64,000 nucleotides of DNA, taken from positions 186,001-250,000 of the forward strand of contig CANKZZ010000003.1 in assembly GCA_947488655.1 (NCBI GenBank), written 5' to 3'. This document shows positions 26,252-35,800 of the stretch, piece after piece (the first letter of the stretch is position 1; every line of letters starts with the position of its first letter). Below the pieces are notes generated by a model. It ran no database searches, was not told where the DNA came from, and worked only from the letters and a program-made list of their open reading frames with translations. This DNA comes from an uncultured Psychroserpens sp. (GTDB taxonomy: Bacteria; Bacteroidota; Bacteroidia; Flavobacteriales; Flavobacteriaceae). The translations under genes and the position numbers were made by a program.

Positions 26252-29200
26252 ATGCAAAAAAAACTTGCTAACATTCTATTTTCTACACGACTTACAGGTA
26301 TTTTATTTATAGTCTATTTTGTGTCAATGATAATTGGTACATTTTTAGACGCTGGCCAAGAGACTTCTCCAACACCATACTCTAGACATTACATCTATAA
26401 TTCATGGTGGTTTGAAGCTGTTCAAATAATTTTTGTAATTAATTTTATAGGTAATATTTTTAGATATAGATTATATAAAAAAGCTAAATGGGCAACTCTT
26501 ACACTCCATTTAGCTTTTATTTTTATCTTAATAGGAGCAGGTATTACGAGGTATATTGGTTTTGAAGGTTGGATGCCAATAAGAGAAGGTGAGACCGAAA
26601 ACACCTATCTTACAAGAGACATTTATTTAACAACATTTATTGACGGAGATTTAGTTATAAATGGGCAACAACAACGAAAAGTAGAACAAAAACGAGTTGA
26701 TTTTTCTGAACGTTTAGATAATGATCTTACCATCCAATCTAATTACGATGGTACACCTGTTACTATACAAGTAAAGAAGTTTGTAAAAGATGCAGAGTTA
26801 GATATTATACCAGGAGATGAAGGAGATTCATATCTTAAATTAGTTGAGGCTGGAGACGAAGGACCACATAGTCATCATATAAAAGATGGTGATAAGGATG
26901 GAGAATTAATACACAATATAGTTTTTACATTAAATAGTCCGCAACCTGGAGCTGTTAACATTACTACCAAGGGTAATCAAATGTTTATAGAATCTCCATT
27001 TGAAGGAGATTATATGGTTATGGCAACTCAAGAGACAGGTGCTTTAGTAAAAGATTCTATTCAACCATTTAAATTAAGAGCGCGTTATCAATTTGCTAAT
27101 ATGGCGGTTGTGTTTCCAAATCCTGTAATGCAAGGAGAATTTGGTGTGGTAAAAAAATCTCAATTATTACAAAGTAGAGAAGATGGAGTTGTGGTAGATG
27201 TTACTGCTAATGGAGAAACTAAGACTGTAAATTTATTAGGAGGACAATACATAAATGGTCGTTTTGAACAAGTTAATGTTGGTGGTTTAGATATAGCGGT
27301 AAAATATGGTTCTATTGTGAAAGAACTACCTTTTAGTATAAAACTTAATGATTTTGTTGCTGAGAGATACCCAGGAACCGAAGATAATTTTTCTGCCTTC
27401 TCCAGTGATGTAACAGTTATAAAACCAGAACAAACACCTTACGATTATAAGATTTTTATGAATCATGTCCTAGATGAAGAAGGTTATCGTTTTTTTCAGG
27501 CTAGTTTTTATCCAGATGAAAAAGGAACTAAACTCTCTGTAAACCATGATAGATGGGGAACTTGGGTAACCTATTTTGGATATATGTTATTGTACGTTGC
27601 TATGATGGCAATTCTTTTTGCTAAAGGCTCACGTTTTGGAGACCTTAAACGAATGCTCACAAAAGTTAAAGTTAAAAAAGCAAAGGCGCTTACTATTCTT
27701 TTACTTTTCTTCGGAATCGCTGGTTTCTCGCAAGAGCATAGCGAAGATGATGGACATAATCATCAAGCAGACACCGTACAAACTCCACAACATTTTGAAG
27801 GTGATGGTCATAATCATAACGTGCAGGCTAGTCCTACCGTAAATATTGAGCGCCCAACTAAGGCTCAAATAGATTCTGTTATACGTACCAATATAACACC
27901 AAAAGCACACTCAGATAAGTTTGGAGAATTAGTAATTCAAGATTATAGTGGTCGTATGATGCCAATGAACACCTTTGCATCAGATGTGCTTAAAAAATTG
28001 AGCAAACGTGACTACTATGAAGATTTTGATGCAAACCAGGTCATGCTGTCAATGCAAGAAAGTCCTTTGTTTTGGTACAATGTTCCAATTATATATTTGC
28101 CTAAGCGAAAAGCCGATTCATTACGACATATTATTGGTGTTGACGAAAGTGTAAAGTATGTATCTATTACAGATTTTTTGACAGATGACGGACGAAATAA
28201 AATAGGACCATACCTTAAAGATGCCTATGCTGCCGAAGTGCCTAATGCCTATCAAAACCAGCTTAAAGAAGCTTATGATCGCATGAGTTTGTTATTTAAT
28301 ACGCTTGATGGTCGTTCATTAAAGATTTTTCCAATCCCAAATGATGAAGGGAATAAATGGATTTCATCTGTAGAATATAAAGAAGATTATCGTGAGCAAA
28401 TAAAAGATACACTCTACGGAAAATTTATAGAAAATAGCTTTAGCTTTTATTTGGGAGAATTATATAGAGCAAAAAAATCTGGAGATTATGCACTTGCAGA
28501 TCGTTTATTAACAGGATTTAAAAATAGTCAAGCCGAAGTTGGGAGTGAGGTTATGCTATCTGATAAAAAGATTAAAACCGAAATTCTTTATAACAAATAT
28601 GATATTTTTAAAACACTCTATTCTTACTATTTAGGAATTGGTTTTTTACTCTTTATTTTAATTATTGTACAAATTTTCAAGTCAAAAAGTAAAGGAGTTA
28701 ATGTAGTTATTAAAGGTTTGACCATTGTAATATCATTATTATTTTTAATTCATACAGCTGGTTTAATTATACGTTGGTACATATCTGGTCATGCACCATG
28801 GAGTAATGGTTATGAAGCAATGATTTATATTGCTTGGGCAACCATGTTTTTTGGTCTATTGCTAGCTAACGAGTCTAGTGCTGTTACAGGTAAAATATCA
28901 ATTATTTACAATTTTTTAGGTGGAAAAAACAAATCGTATTTAACCATTGCAGCAGGTGCCTTTGTAACAGGTATGCTTTTATGGGTAGCACATATGAACT
29001 GGGCAGATCCTGCCATAGGTAATCTACAACCTGTGTTAGATAGTTATTGGTTAATGATACACGTGGCAGTTATTGTCGCTGGATATGGACCACTTGCTCT
29101 TGGGATGATTCTTGGATTTACCGTTTTGCTGTTAATGATTTTTACTACTGAAAAAAATAAAGCTAAAATGATGCTCAATATTAATGAGCTAACTATAATT

Positions 29201-29590
29201 AATGAAATGTCATTAACTGTTGGTTTGGTTCTGTTTACCATAGGTAATTTTCTTGGTGGAATGTGGGCAAACGAAAGTTGGGGACGATATTGGGGTTGGG
29301 ACCCAAAAGAAACTTGGGCACTCATTAGTATTATTATTTATGCTTTTGTTATTCATATGCGTTTAATACCAGGTCTAAGAGGTCGTTTTGGTTTTAATCT
29401 TGCTTCGGTATTAGCGTTCTCAAGCATGTGTTTTACCTATTTTGGTGTTAACTTTTATTTGGCAGGTTTACACTCTTACCAATCGGGTCAACAAATTTTA
29501 AGCTATCAATATATAGCGGGAACCTTAGTGTTTATAACTATAATTGCGTTATTAGCTTATAGAAAATATGCAAAATATTATAGAAAGTAA
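26252..29590 (+). CDS. ccsA: Fused ResB-CcsA cytochrome c biogenesis protein
   Basis: This 1112-residue fusion combines System II cytochrome c assembly factors. The N-terminal part (to about 490) is ResB/CcsB-like, with early membrane helices, a large periplasmic domain, and a final helix before residue 470. A linker contains a signal-like hydrophobic stretch and two DGHNH clusters. The C-terminal part (from about 785) is CcsA with the haem-handling WWD motif (ESWGRYWGWDPKETWALI, about residue 1005) and flanking histidines. The complex exports haem and attaches it to apocytochromes outside the membrane. It is monocistronic here. Confidence 0.94.
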   Translation: MQKKLANILFSTRLTGILFIVYFVSMIIGTFLDAGQETSPTPYSRHYIYNSWWFEAVQIIFVINFIGNIFRYRLYKKAKWATLTLHLAFIFILIGAGITRYIGFEGWMPIREGETENTYLTRDIYLTTFIDGDLVINGQQQRKVEQKRVDFSERLDNDLTIQSNYDGTPVTIQVKKFVKDAELDIIPGDEGDSYLKLVEAGDEGPHSHHIKDGDKDGELIHNIVFTLNSPQPGAVNITTKGNQMFIESPFEGDYMVMATQETGALVKDSIQPFKLRARYQFANMAVVFPNPVMQGEFGVVKKSQLLQSREDGVVVDVTANGETKTVNLLGGQYINGRFEQVNVGGLDIAVKYGSIVKELPFSIKLNDFVAERYPGTEDNFSAFSSDVTVIKPEQTPYDYKIFMNHVLDEEGYRFFQASFYPDEKGTKLSVNHDRWGTWVTYFGYMLLYVAMMAILFAKGSRFGDLKRMLTKVKVKKAKALTILLLFFGIAGFSQEHSEDDGHNHQADTVQTPQHFEGDGHNHNVQASPTVNIERPTKAQIDSVIRTNITPKAHSDKFGELVIQDYSGRMMPMNTFASDVLKKLSKRDYYEDFDANQVMLSMQESPLFWYNVPIIYLPKRKADSLRHIIGVDESVKYVSITDFLTDDGRNKIGPYLKDAYAAEVPNAYQNQLKEAYDRMSLLFNTLDGRSLKIFPIPNDEGNKWISSVEYKEDYREQIKDTLYGKFIENSFSFYLGELYRAKKSGDYALADRLLTGFKNSQAEVGSEVMLSDKKIKTEILYNKYDIFKTLYSYYLGIGFLLFILIIVQIFKSKSKGVNVVIKGLTIVISLLFLIHTAGLIIRWYISGHAPWSNGYEAMIYIAWATMFFGLLLANESSAVTGKISIIYNFLGGKNKSYLTIAAGAFVTGMLLWVAHMNWADPAIGNLQPVLDSYWLMIHVAVIVAGYGPLALGMILGFTVLLLMIFTTEKNKAKMMLNINELTIINEMSLTVGLVLFTIGNFLGGMWANESWGRYWGWDPKETWALISIIIYAFVIHMRLIPGLRGRFGFNLASVLAFSSMCFTYFGVNFYLAGLHSYQSGQQILSYQYIAGTLVFITIIALLAYRKYAKYYRK

Positions 29591-29710
29591 ATATTCCTTT
29601 TCTTATAGCTGCTTTTAGATAAAGCACGTATTTTATTCATACAGATTAATAGTTAGATAGTTTTATGGTCAACTTTGCTACTTAAAATTACAGCTATTAA
29701 TTTAAAAATT

Positions 29711-29803
29711 ATGAACACCGAAAATATCATATTATTATGCATACTATTTATCTCTATAGTAACAGTTGCTTGGGGAATTCACATAGTTAATTCAAAGCGA
29801 TAA
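29711..29803 (+). CDS. Single-span membrane mini-protein (30 aa)
   Basis: This 30-residue frame begins MNTENIILLCILFISIVTVA and ends HIVNSKR, with one membrane helix and a positive C-terminus (inside-positive orientation). It lies in a 456-base gap between ccsA and mscL. It resembles the 36-aa membrane peptide at 31321, in layout rather than in sequence. No named family. Coding is plausible but unproved. Confidence 0.4.
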   Translation: MNTENIILLCILFISIVTVAWGIHIVNSKR

Positions 29804-29941
29804 CGATCATTCTATTCTAATATAGAGTAGATATTGACTTAATTCATTTAAATTTAAAACGGTTTATATAATGTTCAACAATTTATATTGTGCATTTTAT
29901 AAATCTTTTTAAGTTTACATCTACATTAAAAAAAACATACT

Positions 29942-29973
29942 TTTCACACTAAGTTTCACACTAAGTTTCACAT
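29942..29973. repeat. 12-bp tandem repeat upstream of mscL
   Basis: TTTCACACTAAG occurs at 29942-29953 and 29954-29965, followed by a partial third copy (TTTCACAT). It lies just above the mscL promoter. The rest of 29591-30046 holds the 30-aa frame at 29711 and otherwise nothing I can support. Confidence 0.55.
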
Positions 29974-29988
29974 AGTAGAGCTAAACAA

Positions 29989-30019
29989 TTGTAAATTTTA
30001 AGCGATTAAAACACCTTTG
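29989..30019 (+). promoter_or_regulatory. Promoter of mscL
   Basis: TTG at 29989-29991 and CACCTTTG at 30012-30019 (one base off TAnnTTTG) are separated by 20 bases, the right spacing for a Bacteroidota sigma factor. Start of transcription near 30026 would give a leader of about 20 bases. Confidence 0.5.
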
Positions 30020-30046
30020 GCTCATTTCAGAATAAAAAATACAATT

Positions 30047-30487
30047 ATGAAGTTTTTAAAAGAATTTAAAGAGTTTGCAGTTAAAGGTAATATGATGGAT
30101 ATGGCTATTGGTATCATCATAGGAGCTGCATTTAATAAGGTTATTGATGTCTTGGTGAAAAAGGTTTTTATGCCACCATTGTCTTTAATGACAGACGGTT
30201 TAGAATTTCAGGATAAAAAATATATTTTAAGAGATGCAGTTTATAACGTTGAGGGAGACGTTACAACTAACGAAGTTGCCATTGAATATGGTATGTTGTT
30301 TGAAACCTTTTTAGATTTTATGATAGTGGGTATGACTGTATTTATTGTAGTTAAAGCAATGAATAGATTAAAAGATAAAGCTCAAGATCCTAAAAATGCA
30401 GTTGTAAAAACACCAAAAGATATTGAGTTACTTTCTCAACTTACCGAATTAATGGAAGAGCAAAATACACTACTAAAGAAAAAGTAG
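30047..30487 (+). CDS. mscL: Large-conductance mechanosensitive channel
   Basis: This 146-residue protein begins MKFLKEFKEFAVKGNMMDMA, followed by the pore helix GIIIGAAFNKVIDVLV, a periplasmic loop and the second helix (FLDFMIVGMTVFIVVKAMNRL). The C-terminal cytoplasmic helix (ELLSQLTELMEEQNTLLKKK) is present. It releases solutes under hypo-osmotic shock. The frame begins at 30017, but the ATG at 30047 is the family start. Confidence 0.95.
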   Translation: MKFLKEFKEFAVKGNMMDMAIGIIIGAAFNKVIDVLVKKVFMPPLSLMTDGLEFQDKKYILRDAVYNVEGDVTTNEVAIEYGMLFETFLDFMIVGMTVFIVVKAMNRLKDKAQDPKNAVVKTPKDIELLSQLTELMEEQNTLLKKK

Positions 30488-30609
30488 ATTTATAACATTT
30501 AGTCTATTTTTTACTAGGTGCATTACATGTTAGTTATATTTAAAATCATTAAATAGATAATTTAATCGGTTTTAAAATATAGTAGCGCTTTTTGTTGTGA
30601 GAATTATGG

Positions 30610-31041
30610 TTAGCGTGTTTGTAAATTGTTGTCTGCTTCATTTATTTTTTTCCACACAAACTCGCTATTTAATTTAAAACTACCTATGTAATCAAAATTA
30701 CAATCATTTGGAGCTATTATAGATAAAAAAGACTTTTGAGATGAATCTCTATATAAATGGTAAACTTCACCTACAATAGGTTCAAAATTATAACGCGAAT
30801 TATATACAAGATTGTTATATTCTAATTCTTCTATCATTTTATCATAAGCTGCTTTAAGCTCTAAGTATTTGGCTTGTATTTGCTTATTTGCTTTTTGGAT
30901 GTTTCTGTTTTTCCATGTAGAATTATCGGTAATTTTTATGGCAGGAGCACCTACATTTGTAGCATACGGTTTTAATGATGCATCATAACGTTGTGAATCT
31001 TCATTATAAACAACCTGATCTGGTTTTTTGTCTTTAGACAT
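30610..31041 (-). CDS. DUF2452 domain protein
   Basis: This 143-residue soluble protein starts MSKDKKPDQVVYNEDSQRYD and has the family signature SLKPYATNVGAPAI plus a central helix (KANKQIQAKYLELKAAYDKM) and VGEVYHLYRD. The family is of unknown function; some databases transfer a cyclohydrolase name to it without support, and I see no such catalytic motif. A TATCTTTA -7-like box at 31077-31070 fits as its promoter. Confidence 0.88.
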   Translation of the reverse strand: MSKDKKPDQVVYNEDSQRYDASLKPYATNVGAPAIKITDNSTWKNRNIQKANKQIQAKYLELKAAYDKMIEELEYNNLVYNSRYNFEPIVGEVYHLYRDSSQKSFLSIIAPNDCNFDYIGSFKLNSEFVWKKINEADNNLQTR

Positions 31042-31145
31042 AGTATAAAATTTGTTTTGTAAAGATAAAGCGCATTTATTTCTCGAAGAAGTTAATTTGA
31101 CGTTAAAACTTTAACTAATTTAGAGGACTAACAAATGTATATGAC

Positions 31146-31331
31146 ATGAATTTTATTAAAAAGTTAGGGTTGGCTAATATTCTTTTATTAGTGCTTTGTG
31201 GTTTAATTATAGGTGTTTCTGAGTATCTTTTTTTAAGAGGAGACCAGCTTCATGCTATCTTTATAGGGCTTTGGGCTCCAACCTTATTATTGATTGTTAT
31301 ATTCATAAAACAAATAAAAAATGGACGCTAA
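31146..31331 (+). CDS. Two-span membrane mini-protein (61 aa)
   Basis: This 61-residue frame begins MNFIKKLGLANILLLVLCGL, has two membrane helices and ends KQIKNGR. Its last 11 bases overlap the start of the next mini-gene at 31321, which argues that both are real and translationally coupled. No named family. Confidence 0.7.
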   Translation: MNFIKKLGLANILLLVLCGLIIGVSEYLFLRGDQLHAIFIGLWAPTLLLIVIFIKQIKNGR

Positions 31332-31431
31332 CGATATAGTAATATACTTTTCTATTTTTGTGTCTGTATGTGTATTAGTATGGGCGATTTGGATTATTAA
31401 AATCTATAACAAGGTAGATAAAGGTTTGTAA
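31321..31431 (+). CDS. Single-span membrane mini-protein (36 aa)
   Basis: This 36-residue frame begins MDANDIVIYFSIFVSVCVLV and ends IYNKVDKGL. It has one membrane helix with acidic N- and basic C-terminus. It starts 11 bases before the stop of the 61-aa gene. The pair could be subunits of a small membrane complex or regulators of a partner encoded elsewhere; nothing identifies it. Confidence 0.6.
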   Translation: MDANDIVIYFSIFVSVCVLVWAIWIIKIYNKVDKGL

Positions 31432-31488
31432 AATAAATTTTAGCAAAAGTTAGTTATTAATATGGGCTAGCAGCTCATAATATTAATT

Positions 31489-31635
31489 TTACTCTAATTT
31501 AGATTTATTAACAATCTCTCTTAAACGCTCCTTACGTAGCTCGGCTTCTTTTTTTAATTTATTCTTTTTTTGAGCCATTAACTTAGAATGTTTGGCTTTA
31601 TTATTACCGTTTTTTTGTCCCTTTGGTTTTGGCAT
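31489..31635 (-). CDS. Lysine-rich mini-protein (48 aa)
   Basis: This 48-residue frame begins MPKPKGQKNGNNKAKHSKLM and ends EIVNKSKLE. It is extremely basic at the front and helical behind. Such peptides often bind RNA or ribosomes, but I recognise no family. It ends before the HAD phosphatase gene in the direction of transcription: the phosphatase stops at 31666, 30 bases upstream, so it is probably the second gene of that transcript. Confidence 0.6.
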   Translation of the reverse strand: MPKPKGQKNGNNKAKHSKLMAQKKNKLKKEAELRKERLREIVNKSKLE

Positions 31636-31665
31636 TATATAAGTATTACTTAAGTAATTTAAAGC

Positions 31666-32331
31666 CTAAACTACAGTTAATTTAGAAGCAAATGTTTTAT
31701 ACTTAATTTCGTTAAAATTAGTAATCACAACATCAGCTTTACTGTAATCCTGATCTTTACTATGCAAACTATTATAGCCAACACAATAAATTCCAGCAGC
31801 TTTTGCAGCAGTTATTCCATTTGTAGAATCTTCTATTACAAAACAGTCATTAGGTAGCTGACCAGATAGTTTGGCAGCCTTTATAAAAATTTCGGGATGA
31901 GGTTTAGAAGCCTTTAGGTCTGCTCCACTAATTTTAGCAGAGAAGTATTGATCTAAATCAAAACGTTTAAAAATACGATTGATGTTTTTCATTGACGCAG
32001 AAGATGCCAATACCAAAGTCATACCGTTACTATGATAGTCTTTAATAAGATCTAAAACACCATCTAATAATTGAAGCGACGTATCATTTTTAAATAAAGA
32101 TTTAAAATGTTTACGCTTAATATCGGTTAAGGTTTGTGCTCCTAAGGGTAAATTAAAGTATGAAATAAGTTGATTAGAAATATCCATGGTTGACTGTCCA
32201 GTAAAGGATGCATAAAGTGCATCTGGCACATCAATATTGATATCATTAAACATTTGGTAGTAGGCTTTATGATGAAGTGGCTCAGTATCTACGATGACAC
32301 CATCCATATCAAATAATACAGCTTTAAACAT
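31666..32331 (-). CDS. HAD family phosphatase, beta-phosphoglucomutase-like
   Basis: This 221-residue protein has HAD motif I FDMDGVIVDTEPLH, motif II LASSAS, motif III SKPHPEIF and motif IV VIEDSTNGITAAKAAG. The alpha-helical cap between motifs I and II is of the size found in beta-phosphoglucomutases and sugar phosphatases. Its exact substrate is unknown. Confidence 0.9.
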   Translation of the reverse strand: MFKAVLFDMDGVIVDTEPLHHKAYYQMFNDINIDVPDALYASFTGQSTMDISNQLISYFNLPLGAQTLTDIKRKHFKSLFKNDTSLQLLDGVLDLIKDYHSNGMTLVLASSASMKNINRIFKRFDLDQYFSAKISGADLKASKPHPEIFIKAAKLSGQLPNDCFVIEDSTNGITAAKAAGIYCVGYNSLHSKDQDYSKADVVITNFNEIKYKTFASKLTVV

Positions 32332-32818
32332 TGGTTGGTTGAATTAATTAGCTCTACGAATATATGTATTTAGGTGTTGAATATCAATATGTTTAAGGTA
32401 GAATTTTACGTGATTAGGGTTTATTGGCATATAAGTTCGATTAAGTGTAATATATTAGATGTTTATGGTTTCAAGATGCATTATCTAATTTAGTTTAGGA
32501 TTATCAAAATCGATTGAATGCTTATTTCTCATGTTGATGAACATTTTTAGTCAATAGAGAAATGAGATTTTTACGATTTAGACTACATTTTTGAGCTATT
32601 ATTCTTACAATAAATTGTTGAATATCAATTTGATATGGTTTTTTGAGTTTTATATCGTAAATATAGTAGAGACTTGTGATATTTAGAATAAATTTAATAA
32701 TCCCTATACGCTTAATGGCATTGATAGCAAACCCAATTTACCTATGTACATATCAATCTTAATTTACCAATTAAAATAGATATGGGTTTGACTTGCCTTT
32801 CTTTAAATATCATTAAAG
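32332..32818. other. Long AT-rich gap before the giant T9SS gene
   Basis: No coding frame is convincing in these 487 bases. A 13-base direct repeat GTTGAATATCAAT occurs at 32376-32388 and 32617-32629. An 8-base inverted repeat CAAACCCA (32728-32735) and TGGGTTTG (32783-32790) lies just above the start of the giant gene and could form a leader hairpin or operator. I see no clear -33/-7 pair. Confidence 0.5.
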
Positions 32819-35800
32819 ATGAAGGGAGTACATCATGTAATTAGTTTTATTGTATTTGTAGTATTTGCAATGTCAAATACTGTAGCTCAATCAGGAATTT
32901 ATGAGAGTTATATTATCATAGATTCTGGATCAGGAAATCAATATTTTGATTTGCAGGCTACTACAGCAAATACCGATTTTGAAGGTGCTAACCTTGGCAG
33001 CTTTAGCTGTACTAGTGCTTTGATATTAAACGGAGCTCAGAATAAAGTCTATAAATGCAACACTGAAAATATCTTAAATAGTTTTCTAAACTATCGTATA
33101 TACCTTACCTCAGATACACCACCAGCATTCACAAACAATATGTCGATGCCTTTTTTAAGTAATGACGGTGCAACTTCTATTTGCAGTCCGAGTAATGGTA
33201 TAAATCAGACTTGGGAACAAGCAACTTCAAATACGAATATTTTAAGTGCATTGCCTTTAGGTACCTATTTTTTAGAAGTGTATACCACAGCAGATTATGA
33301 GTTAAGTTTAGGTGCAGGAGTTGCAGGTACGCATTTTTCAAATAACGGAACCTTTAATTATAAAGCGACATTTTCAATAGTAGATACAACAGCACCAATT
33401 CCAGATGCAGCAACCTTATCAGACATCACAGCAGAATGTGAAGTTACAAGTTTAACACCACCAACAGCAACCGATAATTGTGGAGGCTCAGTAACGGTAA
33501 CAAATGACGCTACACTGCCAATTTCAGGAGAAGGCACAACAACAGTCGTGACTTGGACGTACGATGATGGCAATGGAAACACATCAACACAAACTCAAAA
33601 TGTCATTATAGATGATATCACTGCACCAACACCAGATGCAGCAACCTTATCAGACATCACAGCAGAATGTGAAGTCACAAGTTTAACACCACCAACCGCA
33701 ACCGATAATTGTGGAGGCTCAGTAACGGTAACAAATGACGCAACACTTCCAATTTTAGGAGAAGGCACAACAACCGTAGTGACTTGGACGTACGATGATG
33801 GCAACGGAAACACATCAACACAAACCCAAAATGTCATTATAGATGATATCACTGCACCAACACCAGATGCAGCAACCTTATCAGACATCACAGCAGAATG
33901 TGAAGTCACAAGTTTAACACCACCAACAGCAACCGATAATTGTGGAGGCTCAGTAACGGTAACAAATGACGCTACACTGCCAATTTCAGGAGAAGGCACA
34001 ACAACAGTCGTGACTTGGACGTACGATGATGGCAACGGAAACACATCAACACAAACCCAAAATGTCATTATAGATGATATCACTGCACCAACACCAGATG
34101 CAGCAACCTTATCAGACATCACAGTAGAATGTGAAGTCACAAGTTTAACACCACCATCCGCAACCGATAATTGTGGAGGCTTAGTAACGGTAACAAATGA
34201 CGCAACACTTCCAATTTCAGGAGAAGGCACAACAACCGTCGTAACTTGGACGTACGACGATGGCAATGGAAACACATCAACACAAGCCCAAAATGTCATA
34301 ATTGACGATGTTTCTGGACCAGTAGTGCCAACATTACCAGTAATAACTGGTCAATGCGATGCAACGGTTCCGGTACCTACAACGACAGATGGTTGTTCTG
34401 GAACGATTACAGGTATTACTACAGATCCTTTAAGTTATAATACACAAGGTTCTTTTGCTGTGACATGGAATTTTGATGATGGTAATGGAAACAATATCGA
34501 TGTTGTTCAAAACGTCGTTATCAATGATACCACAGATCCGGTTGCTGTTTGTCAAGATTTAACTATTCAGTTAGATAATACTACGGGTTTAGCAACTATT
34601 ACTGGAGCACAAATAGATAATGGATCTACTGATAACTGCGGAAATGTAAATTTTTCATTATCGCAAAATTCATTTGACTGTACTAATATCGGAACTAATG
34701 TTATTATTCTAACTGTCGATGATGGTAACGGAAACACAGACACATGTACAGCAACAGTGACTGTTACTAGTCCAACTATTTCAGGAGGAACGGTTTTAGG
34801 CTTTTTGAATAATAATCAAACCATTGCAGATGAAGATAATTTAGTAGAAGTAACTGCTTGTCCGGATGAGCCACAAAACGCATCATTTAATTTGTATGGT
34901 CATACAGGAACCATTGCTTATTGGCAAACTTCTAATAATGGTGGAGTTACATGGACTAATGTTGCAAATACAACAACAACATATTTTTATCCAAATATTC
35001 TCGAAACAACTTTAATTAGAGCGGTCATTCAAATTGGTTCTTGTCAGGCAACATCTTCAATAATTATAGTTGCAGTTATTCCACCAGATGTACCACCAAC
35101 GATTGTTGGACCAGATGAATTTACTATTTGTCTAGGTGAGTCTATTACTGTTGTTGCTGAAAGTTCTTTTGGTATAAACCCAGAACTTGATGACGGAGGT
35201 CAGTTCAACCAAGGAAATTTACCAGGTTGGGAAGTAGATGGATTAAATGGTATAACAAATTGGAATGCCTCAGGTAGTAATTCTGACCCAACAGGTTGGA
35301 GAGGTATTAGTAATGGTAATGGCAATAATGGAAGCAACATAACCGCGGGTGTTCGTTATAAAAATCAAGGAGGAAACAAATTTGCTATTAGCTATGGCGA
35401 TTTTGGAGCACCAAATATTACAACTCTTGAAACTCCAGTGTTTAATACTTTAGGCTTATCAAATGCTAGTCTCGATTTTCAGTCTGCTTATCATGTGCAA
35501 GCAGGAGCTATGGGAATTGTAGAATTATCTGTAAATGGTGGTGCAACTTATTCTGAAGTGTTATTTAGTTTTTCTGGACCAGGAGATTCTGGCGGATTTA
35601 TTAATTTAGGAAATGGAGTTAATAATGTACCAACGATTCAATTGCAAGATCCATCTAATGCAATATCTATTGATTTAACTAATTATATTGGGCTTACAAA
35701 TTTAAAAATAAGATTTACGTTTACATCAACTGCTAATAGCTCATGGGCAATTGATGGGATAACGATTCCGCAAGCACCAGTTGATGAGGTTATAGAATGG

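Noticed and set aside
27701-29325. Minus-strand frames opposite ResB-CcsA
   Set aside because: They are shadows of a large well-supported gene, with no start context or family match.
33595-34299. Long minus-strand open frame opposite the adhesin repeats
   Set aside because: It mirrors the 231-bp repeats of the plus-strand gene and simply lacks stops; the plus strand encodes a recognisable domain array.
33380-34303. Regular repeats considered as a CRISPR array
   Set aside because: Units are 231 bp, contiguous and coding, with no unique spacers.
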